From Haloprofundus marisrubri (GTDB taxonomy: Archaea > Halobacteriota > Halobacteria > Halobacteriales > Haloferacaceae), in contig NZ_LOPU01000018.1 of NCBI RefSeq assembly GCF_001469955.1, positions 64,001-128,000 of the forward strand: a stretch of 64,000 bases of DNA, given 5' to 3'. The notes below the pieces were generated by a model that saw only the letters and a program-made list of their open reading frames with translations, had not been told where the DNA came from and searched no databases. Position 1 is the stretch's first letter. Each line of letters opens with the position of its first letter. The position numbers and the translations under genes are program-made. Shown piece after piece: positions 16,551 to 24,634 of the stretch.

Positions 16551-17419
16551 GCCGACCACCGCCGGACGGTGATACGCACTCGTCCGTCGGAGAGCCCCGC
16601 GGCGGCTCCGACCGGCGAGTCGAACTGCTCTCTGAGGTCCGATTCGACGCGCGGTTCCAGCGCCGAGACGAGTCGTGCGTTCGCCGTCGACACCGTCGAC
16701 CGGTTCAGCGTTGTCGGAAGCGTCGCGCCCGTGAGTTCGGCCGCCCGGTGGTAGCGATATCGGACGAGCGACGAGGTCGGGTAGTCGTCGCCGAGCGCCA
16801 GACGGGTCCGTTTCGGCGGAAACCACGTCCGCACGAGACGTTCGCTGACGACCGTTGCGACACCGGCGAACCCGTCGGATATCGCCCGACGAGCGACCAT
16901 ATCCTCGTCGAGCGCAGTCGCCGTCGGAACGGTGAGAACAGCGACGTGAACGTCTGCCGACGGGGGTGGGGCTTCGCCGACAGTCGTCTTCGACCCGACG
17001 CTAGAACCGGGGTGTGGTCGCCAGTCTGCGACGATGTGTGTTCGCGGCGGTATCGACTGCGCGACGGCCGCACGAGCCTGTTGCTGGAAGTCGTCGCCGG
17101 TGTGGGTCAGTCGCTCGTCGCCGACCGTCGGCGTCGCCAGCGTCGACTCGGCCAGTAACTGCGCGAGCGTGCCGTGGGCGTACCGCTCGAACACTAGCCC
17201 ATCTGTCACAGGAAACCGCTCTGAGTCGTTCGCGCGGCGCGCGCCGGGTGCGAGAGTGTACCCGATTTCGGCGGTGCTGGTCGAGAGCGTCTCCGCGACC
17301 TGCGACGCGTCGGTGTCGGTTGCGAGTTCCGGTGAGTCCGACGGAACACTGGCGAGCGTCACCGCGGCGGCGCTCACGAGGAGCAGACAGAGCGCCGCGT
17401 CGAGCACGGTGCTCGTCAT
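16547..17419 (-). CDS. Small-anchor secreted protein of the Tad-like cluster (DUF7284-like)
   Basis: A 290-residue protein. It begins MTSTVLDAALCLLLVSAAAV, so the first 25 residues form a hydrophobic anchor or signal; the rest is hydrophilic and extracytoplasmic, with repeated Thr/Arg strands. The upstream in-frame region from 17560 was rejected as start because the ATG at 17419 overlaps the previous stop in ATGA and begins directly with the hydrophobic segment. The gene overlaps the next gene (GTGA at 16547-16550). The shape, a short N-terminal helix plus a globular domain, is that of a minor pilin or TadE/TadF-like protein. Function is inferred from the neighbouring secretion ATPase. Confidence 0.68.
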   Translation of the reverse strand: MTSTVLDAALCLLLVSAAAVTLASVPSDSPELATDTDASQVAETLSTSTAEIGYTLAPGARRANDSERFPVTDGLVFERYAHGTLAQLLAESTLATPTVGDERLTHTGDDFQQQARAAVAQSIPPRTHIVADWRPHPGSSVGSKTTVGEAPPPSADVHVAVLTVPTATALDEDMVARRAISDGFAGVATVVSERLVRTWFPPKRTRLALGDDYPTSSLVRYRYHRAAELTGATLPTTLNRSTVSTANARLVSALEPRVESDLREQFDSPVGAAAGLSDGRVRITVRRWSA

Positions 17420-17859
17420 CGCCACACCACCACCCGGAGACGGCCGGGACGAACGACGCCCGGCCGGAGACGGACACCGAGTCGGCGAGTCGCCGTATCC
17501 ATCTGGGCCGTACGAGCGCCGTGGCCGCGCCGGTCCGGTGTCGGTGGACCGGTAGTCCAACTGTTGTCGCTGGTACTCAGCGAGACGTTGAGTTCGTAGC
17601 CATTCGGTGCAGCACGCTGTCCACGACCGACCGAGTTCGGGTCGGCGACGCCACTCTCGCTCACCCGCTCGGAGACGCGTTCGAGCGTCGGGTCGGCCAG
17701 CACTCGCTCCTCGGTGCGTCTCGCGCCGTCGAAGACGACGGCGTACGAAGAGAGCGCGAGGACGACGGCGAAGACGGCGACGAGCGCCGTCGTCGGCTCG
17801 GTCTGTGCGCGTCGTGACTGGCCACCACCGCTACGCTCACGCGCCGACGAGCGTTGCAT
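17416..17859 (-). CDS. Pilin-like protein of the Tad-like cluster (DUF7285-like)
   Basis: A 147-residue protein. After a charged leader MQRSSARERSGGGQSRRAQ comes TEPTTALVAVFAVVLALSSY, a hydrophobic stretch of about 20 residues with Glu near its start. A positively charged leader, a polar junction and a Glu-containing hydrophobic helix is the arrangement of class III (prepilin-type) signal peptides; the cleavage site would be near the Gln-Thr junction, which is inference. The C-terminal domain is short and Arg-rich. Its start lies 22 bases inside the previous gene and its stop overlaps the next start, so it is tightly coupled. Confidence 0.65.
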   Translation of the reverse strand: MQRSSARERSGGGQSRRAQTEPTTALVAVFAVVLALSSYAVVFDGARRTEERVLADPTLERVSERVSESGVADPNSVGRGQRAAPNGYELNVSLSTSDNSWTTGPPTPDRRGHGARTAQMDTATRRLGVRLRPGVVRPGRLRVVVWR

Positions 17860-18307
17860 TCTGCTCCCCCCACTGAACTCGGCGGACGACGAGCGTCCGG
17901 TCGACTGGTCGCCACGTCGGTTCTGTAGTCTGCGCTTCGACGAGCGCCTGTGTGAACGCTCGACGGCTCTCGAACGTCCGCTCGGGAGCGGCTCCGTAGA
18001 GCACGGCTTCGAGTTTCGAGTCGGGCCGGATGGGTGCGACCGGCCCGAACGCGAACGCGGCGTGGGCCGTTCCGCCGTCGTTTCGGAGACTCACACGGCG
18101 TGGGCCGAGTCGAATCATCGTTGCGTCCAGCGGATGTTCGGCCGTCGTCGCGTACTCGCTGGCGGCGACGCCGTCGACGGTGTCAGCGACGCTCGTCGCG
18201 TCGGGTGCTGCCGTCGCCGGGAACGACAGCGCAGTCCCGACCATCGCCGTTCCTGCGAGTGCGAGGCCGAGCCACGTGTACCACGTGTCTACGGGTGTGT
18301 CGAACAT
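17837..18307 (-). CDS. Membrane-anchored pilin-like protein (DUF7283-like)
   Basis: A 156-residue protein beginning MFDTPVDTWYTWLGLALAG. A single hydrophobic helix (residues about 9-34) precedes a globular domain with small strands (ATMIRLGPRRVSLRNDGG, then RTLVVRRVQWGEQNATLVGA at the end). The start at 18307 is preferred to one 24 bases upstream because it begins close to the membrane helix. It immediately follows the TadC-like gene (34 bases) and overlaps the next gene by 23 bases. The architecture matches TadE/minor-pilin-like components, and the name DUF7283 is from memory. Confidence 0.65.
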   Translation of the reverse strand: MFDTPVDTWYTWLGLALAGTAMVGTALSFPATAAPDATSVADTVDGVAASEYATTAEHPLDATMIRLGPRRVSLRNDGGTAHAAFAFGPVAPIRPDSKLEAVLYGAAPERTFESRRAFTQALVEAQTTEPTWRPVDRTLVVRRVQWGEQNATLVGA

Positions 18308-18341
18308 ACGACGCGGTGGCCGCCTCTCCACATTTAAAGAC

Positions 18342-20213
18342 TCACACGAGAAGCCCCGCGGCGACGAACGCCGTGAGATACGTCGTCGTCGCGGTCAGCA
18401 ACGCAAGGCCGATTCGATAGCCGAGAAGCACTCGGTCGACACCGTGTTCGATAGCCGTCGCCAGCGCGGTCAGAAGCACCGCCGAGAGGAGAACGTACAC
18501 GCCGACGACCAGACCGAACGTGGCAGTGCCGGGCGCTCCCGACATCACCGACGCGGTTGCGGATGCGGCGTCGACACCCGCCCCGGCGGCGTCCATCGTA
18601 CCTGTTGCCCCACTCGCGCCCGCCGCGCCCGCCGCGCCCGTCGCGCCCGTCGCGCCCGTTGCACCCACTCCGAACCCTGACGCCCCTGTCGACGACACGC
18701 CGCCGAGGCGTTCGACCAGCGCAACCGTCGCACCGCCGACGAGCGGGCCGAACAGCGCGCCGGTGTTCTGCAGCGTCTCGGTCAACTCCGAGAGTTCGCG
18801 CTTCGCCTCGCGTTCGAGACGTCGGAGACGGCTCAGTTGTTCGGCGGTGGCGACGAGCGCCGCACCCGCCGGCGTGCCTTCCGTCGCCGCCAGCGCGAGG
18901 AGTTCGGCGGCGCTCCTCGCACGCGAACTCGGAACCGACGCGAGGGCACCGTCGTCGCCGAGAAACGCCTCGCGGACGTCGACGCGGAGCGCTCGCTGCG
19001 TCGTCGCCGCGTCGGAAAGCATCTCGCCCGTCGCGCCGTCGAGTTCGTCGGCGACACGCTCTAACGCCCGTTCGACGGCGACGCCTTCGAGAACGTGACG
19101 ACCCACGAGATACATCGCGTCGTCGAGACCGGACTCGACGCGGCGGATGTGAGCGTGAACCTGTCGAATCGACCGAAAGCGAACGACGAGCGTGCACCCG
19201 ACACCGCCGCCGAGGACGACGAGCGGTACACTCCACGGGCCGACGACAGCGAAGGCGACAGCAGCGCCCCCAACTGTGGCCACGGCAGCCACGAGGTAGT
19301 TCCGCGGCGGCGTCGACGCGGCCGGATGGTTCGAGTCGACTTGGGGCGGCGGGAAGGCGACGGGTCGACGACTCACGAGCCAAACGACCGCACAGAGCAA
19401 CCCAACCGGGAGGGCAACGTCGTAAACGACGACGAGCGCGAATGCTCCGATGGAAACGCCGGCGCTCGCGGCCGCCGGCAACACGCCGACGAGCGCCAGC
19501 GGGAGCAACACCCCGAACGCGTAGAGGCCAGACAACGGTGCGCGAACGTCTTCGGCGAACCGGGCGAGTCGGTCGCGCGTGCCGTCCAAGACCGTGTCGA
19601 GTGCACGTTCCAACCCGCGTTCGCGCTCGCCGGGCGTCGCCGCCGTACTGGCGAGAAGCAGCGTCGTCGCCCGCCCGAGCGCCGGTAGTCGGTCGGCCCA
19701 CTCGTCGCCGAACGCCGCCAACCCAGAATGTGGCGTTCCCCGCGCACGCCGGACGTGTGCGGCGAGACTCGTTGCGAGCGGACCTTCGCCCGTTCGGGCC
19801 GCAAACGTCGCCGCGCGTTCGGCAGTCGGTTCCAGTCGGAGGCGGAGCACTGCCCGGTTGACGACGCCAGTCGCGTCGCCGAGCGCACCCGCTCGTCGCG
19901 TTCGCGCGAGAAGGACCGGCGCTCGGTGGACGACGTGAGCGGCACCGAGGCCGCCGGCGAGCGAAACGGTCACGGCGACGACGAGAGGCAACGACGCGGC
20001 GAAACCCGCCACAGAGAGCGAGCAGAGCGTAACGACCACCGCGACGCCGTACCCGCCGCGGACGACCGTTTCGGCCGGTACAGGCGCGTCGAGATAGCGC
20101 AGGGCGTCGTCGAGCGTCCGACTAGTGTCGACGTCGACGAGGTCGGCGGGAACCACCCGTGCGAGTGCCCGTAGGACGGCCACCACAGCTGACGACTCAG
20201 TTCTCACGCTCAT
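18342..20213 (-). CDS. Type II/IV secretion system F (TadC-like) membrane platform protein
   Basis: A 623-residue polytopic membrane protein with two tandem halves, each holding a soluble four-helix region between hydrophobic segments, the organisation of archaeal TadC/PilC/FlaJ platform proteins. Visible T2SSF patterns include LATSLAAHVRRARGTPHSGL in the first half and RVADELDGATGEMLSDAATT with LALAATEGTPAGAALVATAEQL in the second. Hydrophobic segments occur near residues 55-100, 215-265, 305-340 and at the C terminus. Near residues 510-540 there is a Gly/Ala/Thr low-complexity run encoded by a 9-bp repeat. Its start overlaps the ATPase stop (ATGA), so the two core machine genes are coupled. 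Confidence 0.85.
   Translation of the reverse strand: MSVRTESSAVVAVLRALARVVPADLVDVDTSRTLDDALRYLDAPVPAETVVRGGYGVAVVVTLCSLSVAGFAASLPLVVAVTVSLAGGLGAAHVVHRAPVLLARTRRAGALGDATGVVNRAVLRLRLEPTAERAATFAARTGEGPLATSLAAHVRRARGTPHSGLAAFGDEWADRLPALGRATTLLLASTAATPGERERGLERALDTVLDGTRDRLARFAEDVRAPLSGLYAFGVLLPLALVGVLPAAASAGVSIGAFALVVVYDVALPVGLLCAVVWLVSRRPVAFPPPQVDSNHPAASTPPRNYLVAAVATVGGAAVAFAVVGPWSVPLVVLGGGVGCTLVVRFRSIRQVHAHIRRVESGLDDAMYLVGRHVLEGVAVERALERVADELDGATGEMLSDAATTQRALRVDVREAFLGDDGALASVPSSRARSAAELLALAATEGTPAGAALVATAEQLSRLRRLEREAKRELSELTETLQNTGALFGPLVGGATVALVERLGGVSSTGASGFGVGATGATGATGAAGAAGASGATGTMDAAGAGVDAASATASVMSGAPGTATFGLVVGVYVLLSAVLLTALATAIEHGVDRVLLGYRIGLALLTATTTYLTAFVAAGLLV
18616..18660. repeat. 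In-frame 9-bp tandem repeat within the TadC-like gene
   Basis: Five 9-base units (gcgcccgcc twice, gcgcccgtc twice, gcgcccgtt once) encode a Gly-Ala-Thr/Gly-Ala-Ala run in a linker between membrane segments. Units are in frame, so copy number can change without a frameshift. Confidence 0.9.
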
Positions 20214-22174
20214 CGGTCTACGTAGGCGGCAGCGACGTCTCTCGGTCGGGTCCGACCGCTGTCGACGAGCGTTCGGAGCAACTGTCGTCGCGTCGCCATC
20301 CGCCGTCGGACGTCAGCGTACTGCTCGTTCGGACCGGCGAGCGAGTCGACGAGGACGCTGTTACCACGTTCGACGACGCCCGTCGACCGGAGTTCCCCGT
20401 CGACGTACTCGAACAGCGTCTCGAAGCGGACGCCGTCGCCGTCACCGACGCACACCTCCTCGATTCGGGCGACGTGGCGGCCGTCGCTCGGCGAGAGCGT
20501 CACCACGAGGTCCGTCGCCGCGAACGACGACTCCGGTACACCGAGGTCGGCGACGACCCGCTCGCGGACCGCTTCGCCGCCGTCGCCGTGAATCGTCCCG
20601 AGAACGACGCTGCCGCTCGCGCCGACGCGCATCGCCTCGTACAACGCGGCGGCCTCCTCGCCGCGAACCTCGCCGACGACGAGCGCTCCTTCGCCGAGTC
20701 GGAGCGCGGTTCGGACGCCGTCGGTCGGCGTGAGCGTCGCGTCCTCGTCGGTGTCGGTGTGGAGCGTCTGCACCTCGCGGTCGTGTGCTTGCAACGAATC
20801 GACCGGCAGTTCCGGCGTGTCCTCCACGACGACCGTTCGCGTCGCCAACGGGAGTTCCCAGAGCAGTGCCCCGAGTAACGTCGTCTTGCCCGCCCCTCGC
20901 GTCCCGGCGACGAGACCCGCCGCGCCGCGTTCGACGGCCACGGAGAGCAATGCGGCGGCGTCCGCCGAGAGCGTGTCGTTGTCGACAAGCGCCGGCAGCG
21001 TCAGCGGAACGTCGTCGTGACGTCGAAACGCGAACGCGAGACCGTCGCTCGCCGGGTTCGAGACGCCCGCGACGCGGATACGACCGCTGTCGGCGTCGAC
21101 GACCGCGTCGAGCGTCGGGTCGGCTTTCGAGAACGGCCGACCGCTCGCGCGGCGAAACCGCGACGCCAGCGCCGCCGCGCCCGATGGGGTGAGACGGACG
21201 TTGGTGTCGAGTCGGTCGCCGTCGACCACGACCCGAACCGGATTCGACTCGACGGGCGCGGTCACGAACACGTCCGAGACTCGAGGGTCCGCAAAGAGGT
21301 CGTCGAGGACGCCGTGGCCTCGCGTGTGCTTCGTCAGGAGTGCTGCGAGTCGGTCGACCGGCACCGCTGACTCCCCGGCAGTTCGCTCACTGTCTCCCTT
21401 CCCGACGACGGCACGAACCGCCCGGCCCGGCGCGCGCTCACCAGCCCCGCCGACACCGTCCGCCAGCGCGGTTCGTGCCGCCGCGAGCGTCGCAATCGCG
21501 GCCGAGTCGAGGTCGGCGAACGCGGGGTCCAGATGGTAGCAGTCCCGGCTACCGCCGCGGTCGTACCGTCGCACTGTCGTGTTGTCGTCGAGCGACCACT
21601 GGTCGGTGAGCGTCGTGTTCGGCGGTGGCCGCAACGCCACGCGCGAACGAACGAGCGTCGGTCCGACGAACGCTCGAAGCGCATCCTCGTAGCCTGTTGC
21701 GCGTGCGGCACCCTCTGCGAGGCCGGTCTCGGCGGCGATTCGGGCGACGGGACCGGCACGACCTGTCGCGTCGGACGCCGCTCCGAGGGGGTCGCTCCGC
21801 GCCCGCTCTGCGAGGACGGTGTCGTGAACGGCCGCCCGTTCGACGAACCGCCCCGCAGCGAGCAGCAGTCCGGCCGCGTCGCCGTCGTAGCTCCGTTCGT
21901 AGCCCCGAGAACGAGTCCGCACCACGTCGGCGTCGCGGTCGGCGAGCGCGTCGACGACGGTCGCTCGGCAGGCGGAGTCGGCGACCAAGTCGCCGTCGCC
22001 GGGGCAGTCGTCGGCGTCGACGACGAGTTCGACGCGTCGGCCGACGCCGGTGCCACTCGGTTCGACGAAGGAAGTGTCACAGCGACACTGTGTCTTCCCG
22101 TCGTCAGAACGTCGCCCACCGGCAGATTCGCGTCCGTCACCGCCGCCGAGTCCAATCCGTGAGAGCAGTCGCAT
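20210..22174 (-). CDS. TadA/VirB11-like secretion ATPase
   Basis: A 654-residue type II/IV secretion ATPase. The C-terminal domain has Walker A GTRGAGKTT (424-432), the Asp box VVVEDTPELP (448-457), Walker B LVVGEVRGEE (498-507) and the His box TIHGDGG (527-533). An upstream N-terminal domain (about 275-400) includes DDLFADPRVSDVFV, typical of archaeal TadA-like ATPases. The first 260 residues are divergent, with four cysteines near 30, 32, 57 and 69 that could bind zinc. It should power a pilus-like filament or pseudopilus at the membrane. The ATG at 22174 (MRLLSRIGLGG) is used; a GTG at 22195 is the alternative. Confidence 0.88.
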   Translation of the reverse strand: MRLLSRIGLGGGDGRESAGGRRSDDGKTQCRCDTSFVEPSGTGVGRRVELVVDADDCPGDGDLVADSACRATVVDALADRDADVVRTRSRGYERSYDGDAAGLLLAAGRFVERAAVHDTVLAERARSDPLGAASDATGRAGPVARIAAETGLAEGAARATGYEDALRAFVGPTLVRSRVALRPPPNTTLTDQWSLDDNTTVRRYDRGGSRDCYHLDPAFADLDSAAIATLAAARTALADGVGGAGERAPGRAVRAVVGKGDSERTAGESAVPVDRLAALLTKHTRGHGVLDDLFADPRVSDVFVTAPVESNPVRVVVDGDRLDTNVRLTPSGAAALASRFRRASGRPFSKADPTLDAVVDADSGRIRVAGVSNPASDGLAFAFRRHDDVPLTLPALVDNDTLSADAAALLSVAVERGAAGLVAGTRGAGKTTLLGALLWELPLATRTVVVEDTPELPVDSLQAHDREVQTLHTDTDEDATLTPTDGVRTALRLGEGALVVGEVRGEEAAALYEAMRVGASGSVVLGTIHGDGGEAVRERVVADLGVPESSFAATDLVVTLSPSDGRHVARIEEVCVGDGDGVRFETLFEYVDGELRSTGVVERGNSVLVDSLAGPNEQYADVRRRMATRRQLLRTLVDSGRTRPRDVAAAYVDR

Positions 22175-22207
22175 GCGGCGGGGTGGTCGCCTCACCCTAT
22201 TTGAACC

Positions 22208-22687
22208 TCAGCCCGACTCTTCTCGTCCGAGGTCGAGACGGCGGAGCGTCACGACGGGCCGTCCGCCTCGGTCGACGAGTGCCAAGGAGAGGCGATGGAT
22301 GCCCGCCGTCGAGAGCCGTACTGGACCATCCGGCGTAGAGAGCGAAATTCGGGTGAAGCGGTACGTCGTCTCCTCGTGGCCCGTCAAGCGATAGCTGAGC
22401 GAGGCGCTCGTCGTCGGTCCCCGACCGTCGAGTTCGACGTAGTCGATGGGGGCGCTCGTCAGCGACCGCTCGGGGACGGAGACGGCGACGACGCGCCGGG
22501 CAGCGAGCGAAGAGTCGTCTACCGTGTCCTCGGTCTGTGGAAGGTCACGAGCGGCGTCGACGATGTTCGTGAGTTCCCCGTCGAGGTGGACGGCGGTCCG
22601 GTCGATGCGGGCGCTTTCGACCGCAGGCATCGACGCGGCGACGAGCGCAACTGCGAGGACGGCGGCGACGACGAAGCGCGTCACCAC
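22208..22687 (-). CDS. Secreted or membrane-anchored protein of the Tad-like cluster (DUF7311-like)
   Basis: A 159-residue protein whose first 24 residues, MVTRFVVAAVLAVALVAASMP, form a signal or anchor helix. The mature part is beta-rich (RRVVAVSVPERSLTSAPIDYVEL, then GRPVVTLRRLDL) and has no cysteines. It starts 7 bases inside the coiled-coil gene's end and precedes the ATPase by about 33 bases. It would sit outside the membrane, perhaps as a minor pilin or assembly factor. I know of it only as a conserved haloarchaeal hypothetical. Confidence 0.65.
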   Translation of the reverse strand: MVTRFVVAAVLAVALVAASMPAVESARIDRTAVHLDGELTNIVDAARDLPQTEDTVDDSSLAARRVVAVSVPERSLTSAPIDYVELDGRGPTTSASLSYRLTGHEETTYRFTRISLSTPDGPVRLSTAGIHRLSLALVDRGGRPVVTLRRLDLGREESG

Positions 22688-23163
22688 GTCTCTTTGAGGC
22701 GGGCGGTGAGTCCCTGTCCGGAGTCGTCGGGTCCGGGTTCGCTTGACTCGGTCGATTTGGCACCCCGGTCGTCCGAGGTGTCCGAGTCGACTTCACTGAC
22801 GATTTCTGCGACCGCATCGCTGCTGGACCGCTCGCGCTCCATCGACTCGACGGCCGCGATGGCAGCGTCGGCGCGGCGCTCGACGTCGCGGTTGACGGCT
22901 CGGACACCGCCGACGTAGCCTCTGAGCGCCTGTACCGCGGCCTCCAGTTCCGAGAGTCGCTCGTCGAACTCGGCGTCTGTTTCCTCGACGGCGGTGAGTC
23001 GCGCGTCGAGTTCCGCGGCGTCCGAGAGGTCGGCGACCGAACTGTCGTCGCCCGTCGCGCTCCGCTCGACTGCGCTCAAGCGCGTGTCGAGACGGTCGAG
23101 ACGCGTTCTGTGGTGACTTGCTTTTGTGGACTCGCCGCCGCTTCGTGCGGTTTCGTCGGACAT
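22681..23163 (-). CDS. Coiled-coil protein, first gene of the Tad-like cluster (DUF7310-like)
   Basis: A 160-residue soluble protein. Residues about 20-105 show heptad patterns (RLDRLDTRLSAVERS, then LDARLTAVEETDAEFDERLSELEAAVQAL), a long coiled coil, and the C-terminal 50 residues are acidic and probably disordered, ending GLTARLKETW. No membrane segment or catalytic motif is seen. It is the first gene of the minus-strand cluster and faces the divergent cetZ gene across 77 bases. A cytoplasmic adaptor between the ATPase machine and something else is possible, but this is inference. Confidence 0.68.
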   Translation of the reverse strand: MSDETARSGGESTKASHHRTRLDRLDTRLSAVERSATGDDSSVADLSDAAELDARLTAVEETDAEFDERLSELEAAVQALRGYVGGVRAVNRDVERRADAAIAAVESMERERSSSDAVAEIVSEVDSDTSDDRGAKSTESSEPGPDDSGQGLTARLKETW

Positions 23164-23240
23164 CGTGTTTCGTTTTGGACTCGTTTTCTCTCATAAGTCT
23201 CTGGGGGAAGTTTGAAGATGGGACCCTGATAGAATGAGAT

Positions 23241-24320
23241 ATGAAAACCGTCCTGATAGGTGTCGGACAGGCTGGTGGGAAACTCGCCACGGCGCTGGCC
23301 GAGTTCGACTCCCGGATGGGCTTCGGTGCAGTCCGGGGCGCACTCGCAGTCAACAGCGCGAAAGCAGACCTCCAACCGCTTCCGCTCGACACGGTGCTCG
23401 TCGGGCAGGATAAAGTGAACGGCCACGGCGTCGGCGGCGACAACGAACTCGGCGCGGAAGTGATGCAGTCGGACGCCCGCGAAGTGATGGGCGAACTCGA
23501 CGGCCGCATCACCGCCGAGGCGGAAGCCATCTTCGTCGTCGCCGGACTCGGCGGCGGCACCGGCAGCGGTGGGATGCCCGTCCTAGTGAAGGAACTCAAG
23601 CGCGTCTACGACGTGCCCGTCTACGGTCTGGCCGTTCTCCCCGGCCGCGACGAAGGCTCGATGTATCAGGTCAACGCCGGTCGCTCGCTGAAGACCGTCG
23701 CCCGCGAAGCCGACTCGGTGCTTCTCGTCGACAACGACGCGTGGCGCTCCTCCGGCGAGAGCATGGAGGAAGGGTTCGACGCCATCAATCAGGCTATCGC
23801 CCAGCGCGTCGGCTTGTTGCTCGCCTCTGGTGAGGCGACCGAAGGCGTCGGCGAGTCCGTGGTCGACTCCTCGGAAATCATCAACACGCTCCGCTCGGGT
23901 GGGGTCGCGGCGCTCGGCTACGCCAGTTCGGAGGCCAGCGCAGACGCCGAGGACAACATCAACACCATCATGAGTACCGTCCGCCGGTCGCTTCTCACCG
24001 GGACGAGTCTCCCCGAAGCGACAGAAGCAGACTCGGCGCTCGTCGTCGTCGCCGGGGAAGCACAGACCATCTCGCGGAAAGGTGTCGAACGCGCGCGGAA
24101 ATGGGTCGAGGAGGAAACCGGCAGTCTGCAGGTCCGCGGCGGCGACTTCCCGCTCGAAAGCGGCCGTCTCGCGGCGCTCATCCTGCTCGGCGGCGTCGAA
24201 CGCTCCGACCGACTCCAGCAGTTCATGGAGCGCGCGAAGCAAGCACAGAAAGAATCTGAAGAAGAGAAACCCGACCCGGTCGATATGTGGAGTAACGACG
24301 AGATAGACTCGTTGTTGTAA
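23241..24320 (+). CDS. cetZ2: CetZ tubulin-like GTPase (CetZ2-like)
   Basis: A 359-residue protein of the archaeal CetZ branch of the tubulin/FtsZ superfamily. The N terminus MKTVLIGVGQAGGKL and the GTP-binding signature [11 protein letters not shown] (residues 101-111) are clear. VNSAKADLQ near residue 38 replaces the N-T-D of FtsZ, as in CetZ proteins. CetZ proteins form cytoskeletal filaments that affect cell shape and motility in haloarchaea. From memory, the gene corresponds to CetZ2 (HVO_0745) of H. volcanii by position, which is the basis for the symbol. It is divergent from the Tad-like cluster, with a 77-base shared upstream region. Confidence 0.88.
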   Translation: MKTVLIGVGQAGGKLATALAEFDSRMGFGAVRGALAVNSAKADLQPLPLDTVLVGQDKVNGHGVGGDNELGAEVMQSDAREVMGELDGRITAEAEAIFVVAGLGGGTGSGGMPVLVKELKRVYDVPVYGLAVLPGRDEGSMYQVNAGRSLKTVAREADSVLLVDNDAWRSSGESMEEGFDAINQAIAQRVGLLLASGEATEGVGESVVDSSEIINTLRSGGVAALGYASSEASADAEDNINTIMSTVRRSLLTGTSLPEATEADSALVVVAGEAQTISRKGVERARKWVEEETGSLQVRGGDFPLESGRLAALILLGGVERSDRLQQFMERAKQAQKESEEEKPDPVDMWSNDEIDSLL

Positions 24321-24323
24321 GCC

Positions 24324-24614
24324 TCAGAAGTCGTCTCGGTCCTCGTCGACCGTCGATTCGTCCGAATCGGTCGGCGAGTGCGATTTTTCGCCACGCATCA
24401 GTACGTAGAGTACCATCGCAAGCCCTCCCGAGAGAAGTGTCGCAAGAGTCCACGCTTCCGAGTTCGTGTCCGTGCGCATCTCGGCGTTCCGATACACCCA
24501 CACAGAACCGGCGACAGGGACTATCCACGCTGTCGCAGCGAGCAACAGAAAAACCGTCAGCACCGCACCGTCCGGCGTACTGCCGAACAGCGGAATCGAA
24601 AAGAACGAACTCAC
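24324..24614 (-). CDS. Small two-helix membrane protein
   Basis: A 96-residue protein with two hydrophobic segments, about residues 17-40 (AVLTVFLLLAATAWIVPVAG) and 55-72 (LATLLSGGLAMVLYVLMRG), separated by VYRNAEMRTDTNSEAW. This spacing resembles the PLDc_N-type small membrane domain. The tail is Ser/Asp/Glu-rich and cytoplasmic or disordered. It lies 20 bases after the alkaline-phosphatase-like gene on the same strand and ends 3 bases from the convergent cetZ. No function is known to me. Confidence 0.7.
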   Translation of the reverse strand: MSSFFSIPLFGSTPDGAVLTVFLLLAATAWIVPVAGSVWVYRNAEMRTDTNSEAWTLATLLSGGLAMVLYVLMRGEKSHSPTDSDESTVDEDRDDF

Positions 24615-24634
24615 GTGTTCGGACGCTCAGCCGT

